The position numbers were made by a program, and so were the translations under genes. From Bacteroidales bacterium (lineage in GTDB: Bacteria > Bacteroidota > Bacteroidia > Bacteroidales > Muribaculaceae): 48,618 nucleotides of DNA. The notes under the pieces are model-generated. The model ran no database searches. It was not told where the DNA came from and saw only the letters and a program-made list of their open reading frames with translations. This document shows positions 32,488 to 41,600 of the stretch, piece after piece; position 1 is the stretch's first letter, and every line of letters begins with the position of its first letter. The stretch spans positions 1 through 48,618 of the forward strand of contig CAJTEX010000022.1 in the NCBI GenBank assembly GCA_910575615.1, given 5' to 3'.

Positions 32488-33750
32488 TCAGACCTCGGAC
32501 GGGTCGGTGTTCCAGATGAAAGATCTGCGCATAATGAGGCCGATGAGGATTGTGGCTGCCATTATGATGCCGTTTAGGAAAAACGGGAAGTCGACGCTCC
32601 GGTCGTGGAAAATGAACTCAAAAAACTCCACCACGAATGGTGCTATCGCGATGGCGATATAGTTGCCTGTCAGGACGATTGAGAGGAATCTGGTGTCTGA
32701 TTTCTGGTCGGGGGCGATGCGTGTGGTCTTGTTGTATATGACCGGCTGCATTATGCCGTAGCCGAAGCCTATTAGCAATACTCCTATTATGTATGAGGCG
32801 TATGTGTGCATGATTCCCAGCATGAATATGCCGATGGCTGATATGCCCAGGGCGACGAACGGGCTTGTACGGCCACAGCGATGGAGAAACCAAGGCAGTA
32901 TGAAGCCTCCGGTCGTGGCTGTGACATAGAACATCGCCGAGGCCACGCCGACATCGCGGGTGCCGAATCCGTAATGCTTCATCGTGAATGGCAGGTAGTA
33001 GGAGAAGACGATCACGCAATAGGTGATTGTCAGGTAGAGGGCCACAAGTCCGGCGAGGGTTTTAAGCGGGAGCTTCCCTTTGGCTTTGGATGAGGCAGAG
33101 TCTGTCGTGTCTGACCTGGGCGCTGTCTGGGGCGGCTTGTTGTCTTGAGGCGTCGCCGCGATGTGGTGGCGGCTTACGAACCGGTTGGTCATGTAAGGCA
33201 TCAAGGCCAGCGGGATAAGCGGGATGAGATAGACGGCGAAGCAGGCATGCCAACCGTAATCAGCCATCCAGCCCACAAACAGTGTGGCGAGGATGACCAT
33301 CCCGTTGGAGACCCCTGACTCCATGCCAAGCGCGCGGAACCTGGCCCTGCCATACAGATGCTCGGCAATTAGCCCGGCGGCAATCGGGATGACCAGTCCG
33401 CATCCCACGCCGAGCAGGCAGCTGATCAGGATAAGCGCCGACATTGATTCGGCGAAGAAATACAGCACGGCCGAGAGGGTGAATATGGCAAGTCCGGCCG
33501 ACAGCACCCAGGTCTGGTTGCGCGTACTGGCAAGCTTGCCCGAGAAGATGATGAACGGAATTATAATAAGGTTGGGCAGCACAGACAGCAGTTGTATCTG
33601 TAGCTGGGTCGTGTCGGGAAACACATCGTCAAGTTTCCCCATTATGGGGGATATCGCCAATCCGGGCAGGTTTACTGTCAACGATACCGACAGGATGGAA
33701 ATCAAAGTAATAAGTGGCAACTTTCCGTCGCCGGAGGAGACATATTTCAT
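32488..33750 (-). CDS. MFS transporter
   Basis: The 420-residue protein has about 12 predicted membrane segments in two six-helix halves. A hydrophilic loop of about 40 residues in the middle (TPQDNKPPQTAPRSDTTDSA) separates them. The GRARFRALGMESG stretch is typical of the loop 2-3/4 signature in major facilitator exporters. The family ranges over drug efflux, sugars and organic ions, so the substrate is open. A perfect 12-bp inverted repeat lies 18 bases upstream of the start codon and may be an operator. It is divergent from the SGNH-hydrolase gene. Confidence 0.9.
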   Translation of the reverse strand: MKYVSSGDGKLPLITLISILSVSLTVNLPGLAISPIMGKLDDVFPDTTQLQIQLLSVLPNLIIIPFIIFSGKLASTRNQTWVLSAGLAIFTLSAVLYFFAESMSALILISCLLGVGCGLVIPIAAGLIAEHLYGRARFRALGMESGVSNGMVILATLFVGWMADYGWHACFAVYLIPLIPLALMPYMTNRFVSRHHIAATPQDNKPPQTAPRSDTTDSASSKAKGKLPLKTLAGLVALYLTITYCVIVFSYYLPFTMKHYGFGTRDVGVASAMFYVTATTGGFILPWFLHRCGRTSPFVALGISAIGIFMLGIMHTYASYIIGVLLIGFGYGIMQPVIYNKTTRIAPDQKSDTRFLSIVLTGNYIAIAIAPFVVEFFEFIFHDRSVDFPFFLNGIIMAATILIGLIMRRSFIWNTDPSEV

Positions 33751-33767
33751 TTCCCGCGTTGTTAAGT

Positions 33768-33803
33768 TTCATATATGTTCACATTAATTTAAACATATAT
33801 GAA
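33768..33803. promoter_or_regulatory. Perfect 12-bp inverted repeat upstream of the MFS gene
   Basis: TTCATATATGTT (33768-33779) recurs inverted as AACATATATGAA (33792-33803) with a 12-base spacer. It is in the promoter or leader of the MFS gene. The AT-rich stem could bind a repressor or form an RNA hairpin. No second copy is seen nearby. Confidence 0.5.
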
Positions 33804-33943
33804 GCAAAATAGGTTCTTGTGTATCTGGAGCTTTGGGGGAGATGCGACGACCATTTTATGCCCTTGCCCGCAAGATGTCCTGTGAAATAGGACGCTGGTT
33901 TCAATCTTTGGCATAAAAATATGTGATTGTCATTGAAATTAGG

Positions 33944-33951
33944 TAATTTTG
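33944..33951 (+). promoter_or_regulatory. -7 box of the SGNH-hydrolase operon
   Basis: TAATTTTG followed by C lies 27 bases before the start codon at 33978. No TTG at the standard -33 spacing. Confidence 0.55.
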
Positions 33952-33977
33952 CAGGCTAATTTATCCTAATCGCGAAA

Positions 33978-34817
33978 ATGATGATACATGAGAGGCTGGT
34001 GCTGTTGTTGCTCCTTGTCTGCGGATGCTTGACACGCGCTTGCGCCGAAGGCGTTCTGGAAGACAAGACGGTTGTGCTGCTCGGTGACTCCAACACCTGG
34101 ATCGGCGGGGAGGACTGCGACAATCCCCGGGGATGGAACTGCTGGTTCGCCAGGGAGATGAAGCCCCGGAGCATACGCAGCTACGCCCGCAGCGGGGCAA
34201 CCTGGAGCCACACCCGGCGCACTGTCAGGAATCCCGGCGAGTACTCCGAGGTGATAACAGATGACAATGTCATATACAACCAGGTGGTCAGGCTTGTTGA
34301 GGCGGTCGACAGCAGCCTGCAGCAAGAGCCAGACCTGATAATGATTTCGGCGGGGACTAATGACGCGTGGTTTCCCCACCTGCGTCCCGAGGAATTCAGC
34401 CTCACTGCCCGGGAGACCCTCGGACGCGATGTGGGAGAGATTCTCTCCCTCCCTCCCGGAAAGGTCCTCTCGCTGGGAGATGCCGTCAGGTATGATCTGC
34501 TTATCCTGCAGGGCCGATTCCCCTCGGCGCGTGTCGTAGTCATGACCCCGTTGCAGTCAATCAGGATTTCCAGTGAGATGCTGGCCGATGTTAGTGGCAT
34601 CATAGATGAAGTGGCCTCAGCCACCGGGGCGGTTGTGATCCGTCAGGATTTGTTGTGTCCCGTCGACAGCGAGCGGGAGATGACCCGCCGCAGGCTCACC
34701 ACCGATGGCACACACACCTCGGAGGAGGGCGCGCGCCGAAACTCATCCGTCATAGCTGACTGCGTTAACGACATATACAACCCGTCGGCGGCTCAGGCCA
34801 CCGACATATTGAAATAG
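33978..34817 (+). CDS. Exported SGNH/GDSL-type hydrolase
   Basis: The 279-residue protein has a signal peptide (residues 1-23, with a possible lipobox LVCGC). Its SGNH-hydrolase blocks are GDSNTW with Ser38 near the N-terminus, SAGTNDAW in the third block, and DGTHTSEEG with the catalytic Asp and His near the end. The family removes acyl groups from carbohydrates or lipids, or moves them. It should act in the periplasm or at the surface. It is the first gene of a three-gene operon with an MBOAT acyltransferase and a DHHW protein, which points to an O-acyl glycan substrate. Confidence 0.85.
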   Translation: MMIHERLVLLLLLVCGCLTRACAEGVLEDKTVVLLGDSNTWIGGEDCDNPRGWNCWFAREMKPRSIRSYARSGATWSHTRRTVRNPGEYSEVITDDNVIYNQVVRLVEAVDSSLQQEPDLIMISAGTNDAWFPHLRPEEFSLTARETLGRDVGEILSLPPGKVLSLGDAVRYDLLILQGRFPSARVVVMTPLQSIRISSEMLADVSGIIDEVASATGAVVIRQDLLCPVDSEREMTRRRLTTDGTHTSEEGARRNSSVIADCVNDIYNPSAAQATDILK

Positions 34818-34829
34818 AAGTAGATAACA

Positions 34830-36275
34830 ATGGTTTTCTCCGACCTGTTTTTCCTTTTTGTTTTTCTCCCGGCTTTCATACTGCTGTACAGGCTGGGCGG
34901 ATGGCTTGACGACAGGCATTCGCCTGACCAGCTCAACCCGTCGCATTGCTGGCGCAACGCCGTTCTGGTGGTGTTCTCGCTCCTGTTCTACGCGTGGGGC
35001 GAGCCTGTCTATGTTTTGCTGATGATAGTCACAGTGCTGCTCAATTACCTGTCGGCTTTGTGGATGGTCAGAAGCGTGTCGACCCGCAAAATCGCCCTTG
35101 TGACGGGGCTGGTGATGAACCTGCTAATACTCGGTTCATTCAAATATCTCGGATTTTTTGCCTGCACCCTTAATAGTCTCGGGCTGGAAGTGCCTGTCCC
35201 TGAGATAAGTCTCCCGATAGGTATCAGCTTCTATATCTTCCAGTCGGTGTCGTATCTGGTGGATGTCTACAGGTCAGACGCGCCTGCCCAGCGCCGTTAC
35301 GCCGACCTGCTGCTGTACATATCCATGTTTCCACAGCTCATCGCTGGGCCGATTGTGCGTTACGACACCATCGCCCGCGAAATCAATTCGCGCAACGCTT
35401 CGGCTGAAGACATATATGACGGGGTGTTCAGGTTTCTCATCGGACTGGGCAAAAAGGTGATACTCGCCAACCAGTTCTCTGAGATTTCCGACCGGTTTCT
35501 TGTCGACGGTCTCGGGTCGCTTTCCACCGGAGGTGCCTGGGTCGGCATCCTGGCCTTCACGTTCCAGATTTATTTCGACTTCTCGGGATATTCCGACATG
35601 GCAATCGGTATCGGACGCTGTCTCGGATTCCATTTCAAGGAGAACTTCAACCATCCGTATTGCTGCGACACGATAACCGACTTCTGGCGCAGGTGGCATA
35701 TGTCGCTCGGGAGCTTCTTCCGCGACTATGTCTACATACCGCTGGGTGGAAACCGCCGCCGCCAGTGGTTCAACATACTCGTGGTATGGTTCCTGACCGG
35801 CATGTGGCACGGGGCAAGCTGGAATTTCATAATCTGGGGACTCTATTTCGGCCTGATAATAATGGTGGAGAAATTCACCATCATCCCTTGGAAAGACCGT
35901 ATCCCCAGGCCATTGCTGCATGTCTACGCACTGTTGATAGTGGTGCTTGGCTGGGGCATCTTCTATTTTGACGACATGGGGGCGCTGGCCACATTCTTCC
36001 AGGCGATATTCGGGGCATCCGACCATCCGACCGACTTCACTGTCGAAGGGGCTTTGTTTGACAACTTCTGGCTGTGGATCACGGCAATCCTTTTCTGCAT
36101 GCCGGTGCGCAGGTGGGTCTCCTCAGTGCCCGAAAGGCTCATGCCGGGCCATATGGGAATCGTCGGCAACATCACGCTGCTTTCACGCCTGGTCGTGGCC
36201 ACGGTGATTCTTGTCATCAGCGTAGCGCTGCTGATCGGGGCCACCAACAATGCTTTCCTTTACACCAGATTCTAA
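34830..36275 (+). CDS. MBOAT-family O-acyltransferase (AlgI/DltB-like)
   Basis: The 481-residue multi-spanning membrane protein has the MBOAT features: RRWHMSLGSFFRDYVYIPLG and the active-site His in MWHGASWNFIIWG. About ten to eleven membrane segments are visible, beginning MVFSDLFFLFVFLPAFILLY. AlgI/DltB proteins pass acyl groups, usually acetyl, across the inner membrane to a partner that O-acylates a surface polymer. It starts 12 bases after the SGNH-hydrolase gene and is followed by the DHHW partner after 21 bases. Acetylation of an exopolysaccharide or capsule is the best guess. Confidence 0.93.
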   Translation: MVFSDLFFLFVFLPAFILLYRLGGWLDDRHSPDQLNPSHCWRNAVLVVFSLLFYAWGEPVYVLLMIVTVLLNYLSALWMVRSVSTRKIALVTGLVMNLLILGSFKYLGFFACTLNSLGLEVPVPEISLPIGISFYIFQSVSYLVDVYRSDAPAQRRYADLLLYISMFPQLIAGPIVRYDTIAREINSRNASAEDIYDGVFRFLIGLGKKVILANQFSEISDRFLVDGLGSLSTGGAWVGILAFTFQIYFDFSGYSDMAIGIGRCLGFHFKENFNHPYCCDTITDFWRRWHMSLGSFFRDYVYIPLGGNRRRQWFNILVVWFLTGMWHGASWNFIIWGLYFGLIIMVEKFTIIPWKDRIPRPLLHVYALLIVVLGWGIFYFDDMGALATFFQAIFGASDHPTDFTVEGALFDNFWLWITAILFCMPVRRWVSSVPERLMPGHMGIVGNITLLSRLVVATVILVISVALLIGATNNAFLYTRF

Positions 36276-36296
36276 CCATCAACAATCCGTCACGCG

Positions 36297-37850
36297 ATGA
36301 AACGCGCCTATATATTCCTCACTTTGATCGGGGGCCTGTTCCTCGGCCTGGCCATCATTTTCATGTTTTTCCCGCGTCCATCATTCTCAGAGGTGGAACG
36401 CCGCGAGTTGAAGGAGTTTCCTGAATTCAGTTTCAGCAGGCTTTTTGACGGTAGCTTCACGTCGGATGTCTCCTCTTGGTTCAGCGACAGTCAGCCATTC
36501 CGAGATGATTTTATGACTCTGAGCATGACCATAAAGAAAGGTATGGCCCTGCAACGCGGAGAGGGCGATGACCAGTTCGTGTTCCATCAGACCGGTGATG
36601 TCGGGGCCGACCTCATGCCCGGCGGTATGGATGAGGCTGACAAGAAAGCCGCCGATGCCCTCAGGGAGCAGGCCGACCGGGAGATTCCCGAGGGGGACAT
36701 ATCGGCTGCCGACGGAGAGGAGTCGAAGATGTCGAAGTCAGGCATACTGATTGTCGGTAGCGGCGACAAAGTGAGGGCGCTGATGAACTTCGGCGGCTCG
36801 CCGGCCTCTGGCAATCCCTATGTGGCGATGGTGAACGCCTACCACCAGGCTCTCGGTCCGAGGGTTAAGGTCTATTCGATGGTGGTCCCCATCGCCATGG
36901 AGTTTTACTGCCCTGAAGAGGCGCGCAAGCGCCCCGGGCTTTACAAATCACAGCTTCCGACCATAAAGCATATATATTCGTCGCTGTCGCCGGAAGTCCA
37001 CGCTGTCAACGCCTACACCGCCCTCTCAGACCATGTGCATGAAGACATATACCTGCGCACCGACCATCATTGGGCTCCCCTCGGGGCATATTACGCCGCA
37101 TGTGAGTTCGCCCGCGTGGCCGGAGTGCATGTCCCGCAGCTGTCTGAGTTCGACGAGAATGTCATCCACCGGTTCATCGGCTCGATGTATGGCTATTCCA
37201 AGGACATCTCGGTGAAAAACGCGCCCGAGGATTTCGTGTACCATACCCCAAAGGACAAGTCATACACCACCACGTTCACGGTGATGGATGTCGACAAGGA
37301 TTTCCGCGTCGTGGGGGAGGGGCGGCCTTTCAAGACCCAGTTCTTCAAGAAATTCAAGGATGGCAGCGGCAATGCCTATCTCACATTCATGGGGAGTGAC
37401 TTCCTGATTGCCAAAGTCGAGACCGGGGTCAAGAACGGGCGGAAGCTCGCCATACTCAAAGACAGCTATGGCAACGCCGTGCCGGGCTATCTGTTCGGGT
37501 CATTCGAGGAGGTGCATGTGCTTGACTTCCGTTACTTCCCCCACAATATCGTCGATTACTGCCGCCGCAACGGCATCACCGACTTCCTCTTTGTCAACAA
37601 CATATTCAACGCCTGCAGTTCGGGTGTCGCAGCCCGGTCAAAGGCCCTGTTGACCCGCAAAGACTCATCATTCTCTCTCCCCGCCAAGAAAAACGAAGCA
37701 CCCGCCGCAACTGAAGCCCCGGTAGAGGATACGCAGGCTGAAGAGGCGGAGGATGGTCAAACTTCTGTGGTAGCCACTGAAGCAGAGGAGGAAGAAGAGG
37801 AGGAAGAAGATGATGACGGAAAGTCTGTTGGAGAGATGGCCAAAAAGTAA
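36297..37850 (+). CDS. DHHW/AlgJ-like protein, partner of the MBOAT
   Basis: The 517-residue protein has an N-terminal membrane anchor (AYIFLTLIGGLFLGLAIIFMFF) and a periplasmic domain of the DHHW family. RTDHHWAPLGAYY near residue 255 is its signature, and the catalytic Ser is probably in LKDSYGNAVPGYLFG near residue 390. The family is related to AlgJ/AlgX-type SGNH O-acetyltransferases that take acetyl from an MBOAT. The last 50 residues form an unusual acidic tail (EAEEEEEEEEDDDG). It ends the operon. Confidence 0.88.
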   Translation: MKRAYIFLTLIGGLFLGLAIIFMFFPRPSFSEVERRELKEFPEFSFSRLFDGSFTSDVSSWFSDSQPFRDDFMTLSMTIKKGMALQRGEGDDQFVFHQTGDVGADLMPGGMDEADKKAADALREQADREIPEGDISAADGEESKMSKSGILIVGSGDKVRALMNFGGSPASGNPYVAMVNAYHQALGPRVKVYSMVVPIAMEFYCPEEARKRPGLYKSQLPTIKHIYSSLSPEVHAVNAYTALSDHVHEDIYLRTDHHWAPLGAYYAACEFARVAGVHVPQLSEFDENVIHRFIGSMYGYSKDISVKNAPEDFVYHTPKDKSYTTTFTVMDVDKDFRVVGEGRPFKTQFFKKFKDGSGNAYLTFMGSDFLIAKVETGVKNGRKLAILKDSYGNAVPGYLFGSFEEVHVLDFRYFPHNIVDYCRRNGITDFLFVNNIFNACSSGVAARSKALLTRKDSSFSLPAKKNEAPAATEAPVEDTQAEEAEDGQTSVVATEAEEEEEEEEDDDGKSVGEMAKK

Positions 37851-37872
37851 TCAGGAGGTGATGCCCGGTTTT

Positions 37873-38358
37873 TTATTTCAGGCGTGAACCGATATGCGAG
37901 CTGACATATGTGATTATGTCATCCGGATTCTCGCAGCCAACCACATACTTGTCTCCGTTTTTCATCCTGACAAGGAAACAATCGGAAGATTTGCCATAAA
38001 AAGCATAATAGCGGCCTATGTCTCCTTCCTTGAATATTCCCCAATACCCCATGAAGCCGCCAGACGCGAATATCCTGATCGCGCCCATCGTGGGCCTGAA
38101 CAACTCAACGCTTTCTACATCCCGCAGCGTAATTTTTTTGCGTCTCAGCAGGCTTCCCAATATGATATTGTCTTTGTCGACCTCAACATATGCAGGGCCA
38201 TACAATAAGCCGCCGACAATCAATGTCAGGTATATGGCCAGCAATATGAAAAAGGCGCGCTCGTCACGGACTGTGGCTATGCAGCCCGCGAAAAGCAGGC
38301 AGTATACCACGACTGTCACCGCCGTCGCGAAGCGGCTGTATCTGATTCTCGATTTCAT
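37873..38358 (-). CDS. Small membrane protein with PH-like domain
   Basis: The 161-residue protein has two N-terminal membrane segments (VTVVVYCLLFAGCIATV and FFILLAIYLTLIVGGLLYG). A strand-rich cytosolic domain follows (DKDNIILGSLLRRKKITL and DVESVELFRPTMGAIRIFAS), like the bacterial PH-type domains that follow a membrane hairpin. Function is unknown. It converges on the DHHW gene with a 22-base gap and diverges from the HTCS gene. Start at 38358 gives MKSRIRYSRFATAVTVVVYC with a promoter at 38385-38392. Confidence 0.7.
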   Translation of the reverse strand: MKSRIRYSRFATAVTVVVYCLLFAGCIATVRDERAFFILLAIYLTLIVGGLLYGPAYVEVDKDNIILGSLLRRKKITLRDVESVELFRPTMGAIRIFASGGFMGYWGIFKEGDIGRYYAFYGKSSDCFLVRMKNGDKYVVGCENPDDIITYVSSHIGSRLK

Positions 38359-38384
38359 AAAGTAACGGTTTGGTTTGCCTTATG

Positions 38385-38392
38385 CAAAGATA
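38385..38392 (-). promoter_or_regulatory. -7 box of the 37873-38358 gene
   Basis: The minus strand reads TATCTTTG followed by C, 27 bases before the start at 38358. Confidence 0.6.
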
Positions 38393-38400
38393 CGAATAAA

Positions 38401-38440
38401 ACCCCTGTTGACGGCATGTCTTCAGGGGTCATTTTTATTT
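38401..38440 (+). terminator. Terminator-like hairpin between divergent genes
   Basis: ACCCCTG (38401-38407) and CAGGGGT (38423-38429) form a stem followed by CATTTTTATTTT. It is on the plus strand, but no plus-strand gene ends here, as the previous plus gene stops at 37850. It may block read-through into the regulator gene. Confidence 0.55.
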
Positions 38441-38596
38441 TGGGCAAAGGGGTTAGTCCTATTTTGGCTTATGGGGTCAAACCAACCTGGCCGCAGGGGG
38501 CATCCGCGCCTGGGTTTTCCAGCTGCGTCTGTCTTTGCTATTATGCTATTAATAAAGTTTCTGAGTTGTAAAGCCTCTAATGTCGAGAAATTTAGC

Positions 38597-38604
38597 TAAC
38601 TTTG
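38597..38604 (+). promoter_or_regulatory. -7 box of the HTCS gene
   Basis: TAACTTTG followed by C ends 7 bases before the start codon at 38612. The transcript would start at about 38608-38612, so it has almost no leader. Confidence 0.65.
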
Positions 38605-38611
38605 CAGTATT

Positions 38612-41600
38612 ATGGGTGATTATACGCCAACCTCGCCAAAGAGCACTAAGAACGGGCTGTTTATTACAGTGGTGGTCATTGTTTTTCTGTTTTTCGCACA
38701 GAAGGGCTATGGGAGTCAACATGCGTTTTCTGAGGTTCTGCGTATTGACAACTCGACGGGGCTCAGTAGTCAGAAGGTGTATTCGCTTGCTGAAGATGCG
38801 TCAGGAGCTATCTGGATAAGTACCAAGTCGGGGGTTGACAGGTATAATGGTAGGATTCTTAAGAATTACTCTCTTGAAGGCGATTCGTTCTATGGCGATA
38901 GAGCCGGTCGCATTATTCGGCTGTATCACAATGAAGGCGATTTGTATGCCTACGAAAGTACGGGCAAAATTCACAAATATTCACCCGTATATGACTCGTT
39001 TATATTGACGAGCAATCTTTCCGACCTAAGTCATAGCGATGTTGTGCTCAACAAAATGCTGGTGAGCAGTGACGACAGTATATTGTATGCAACCAATGAC
39101 GGCCTGTTCAAATACGTGTCAGATAAGGATTATCGCCCCATTCTGCCCGGTTCGGCTGTCAACGACATTATTATTGCAAAGGGCTATTTGTTTGCAGCTA
39201 CTTCATCGGGCTTAAAATTCATGCGCAACGACCATGCGGTCAAAGATGTCGGGCTGCTTAAAGATACCAATATACAGAGTCTGTATTTCGATGAAGCAAG
39301 CGATGCCTTGTATATCGGGGCTTTTAACAAGGGCTTATATATGCTGAATTTGTCGGATTTCAGCGTTGCCCAGATACATACCACAAACAGCCTGTTACAG
39401 AAACCAATCCGCTCGATTGTCAAACTGAGCCCGGAACGGCTTGCCATAGGCATTGACGGTAGCGGTGTTCTGGCTTATAATGCAAAGGACAACTCACTCA
39501 CCACGTTTGTCAACACGGAGCTCGCACCTGAATTTTCATTTACCGGCAACGGCATATATGCCCTATTGAATGACGGCAACGGCAATCTGTGGATCGGCAG
39601 TTATACCGGAGGGGTGACAATGGTGAGTCTGTCACAGTCGCCCGTACAGATAATTACACATATCAAAGACAATCCCAATTCTCTTGTCAACAACAATGTG
39701 AATTATGTCATAGAGTCGTCAGACGGGAACATCTGGTATGCAACTGACCGTGGAATAAGTATTTACAATCCCCGTACCGGAATCTGGAGAAATTCATTAT
39801 CCGGAATAGTCGTTGTGTCGCTGTGTGAGGACGGCAACGGAAATGTACTGGCCGGTTGTTATGGCGACGGCGTATACCGTATGGATTTGTCGGGAAACAT
39901 CAAGGGGCACTGGACACAAAGCGATGGAGCCTTGTCATCGAACTATATCTTCGCAATACAGACTGATTGTCATGGCAAGATATGGGTCGGCTCTCCTCAC
40001 GGCTGCCTCGTAGCCCTTAATAGCGACGGCTCGTTATATCATAGGTTTGAGATAGACGGCGTTATGTCAATCAGTGTCGTTGACGAGAAGCGTATAGGTG
40101 TCGCTACCGGCAACGGATTTTATATCATCGATGCCGACACGAACAGCTATAACTGGTACGCCAATTTTCAAGAGCAGTCAGAGCACGACGTAAGTGCATA
40201 TATAATCCCGATGATGTTCACAAAAGGTACCACAGTATGGCTTGGAACCGAAGGTGGTGGTCTTAACCTGTATGATTATAAGAACAGGAAAATCATACGC
40301 GAGATAAAAATGTCAGACGGATTGCCCTCAAATGATATATACGGCCTTGTGCATGATGACAAGGGACGCCTTTGGGCAAGTACAGGCAACGGCCTCGCAA
40401 TCATAGGCGATTCAACAGTTTCCAGTCTTAACTTTATCAACGGAATTGCCAGAGAATATAACAAGTCCTCTATTTTAAGGACATCTAACGGTGATTTGAT
40501 TTTCGGCAGTACGGCAGGCGCAGTCAGGCTGTCGCCCGACAAAATCAGTGTAGCTGAATACTCCGCACCATTGAGAATATCCCGATTCACTATTGACGGC
40601 ATCAGCGAAAAGGAGTCTGCCAAGATTATACCGGAGCTTTTTGAGATGTTGCAAAATCGGGATATAGTGCTCAGTGCCAGTCATAACTCGTTTGATGTTG
40701 ATTTTGAGGCAATAAACATAGACTATCGCAATGACATCGCTTATCAGTATATCCTTGAAGGGTATGACCACGATTGGAGCGAAATGACCATGGACGGTAC
40801 CGCCCGCTTCCGGAATGTGCCGCCGGGCAATTATACCCTAAAAATAAAAGCGTTGTGTAAAAGCGACGGACGAGTCATAGATGAAACCTCTATTGACATC
40901 ACTGTCGAAGAACCGTGGTGGAATACAATATGGGCCAGAATATGCTATCTGGCTATAATAGCCTTTATTATATATTTTATAATTAGGTATAAATGGTATC
41001 AGTTGCGAAAAGAGCATGACGAAGACAAAATCAGATTTTTCATCAATACAGCCCACGACATCCGCACTCCGTTGTCATTGGTCATGTCGCCCATTGAAGA
41101 GCTGAAGACACAGGACGGCCTTTCCGAAAAGGCTAAATATCTGCTCGATGTGGCGGGCGCAAATATACGAAAGCTTAATGCTGTCACCGCTCAGCTGCTC
41201 GATTTTGAAAAGATTGATTCGAGAAAAGCAAAGGTCAACATCGAGCCGATCAATCTTAATTATCTATTGTCGGAGGAACTGAGTTGTTTCAATAATGTAG
41301 GTGAAAAACGCGGCATCACGCTTCACCTGAATGTCCCTGATGAACAGGTAGTGATTTCAGCCGACAGACACCTACTGGAACTTATGCTTGACAACCTTAT
41401 GTCGAATGCCTGTAAATATACCAATCAAGGTGGCAAAGTAGAAGTATCTCTGACCGCAAACAAATCAAAGGCCATTATCAAGATAGCCGATAACGGAATT
41501 GGCATACCTGAAAAAGAGCAGAAAAACATATTCACCAATGTTTACAGGGCTGAGAATGCGAGAGCATCACAAGAAACGGGCAACGGATTTGGTCTGCTTC

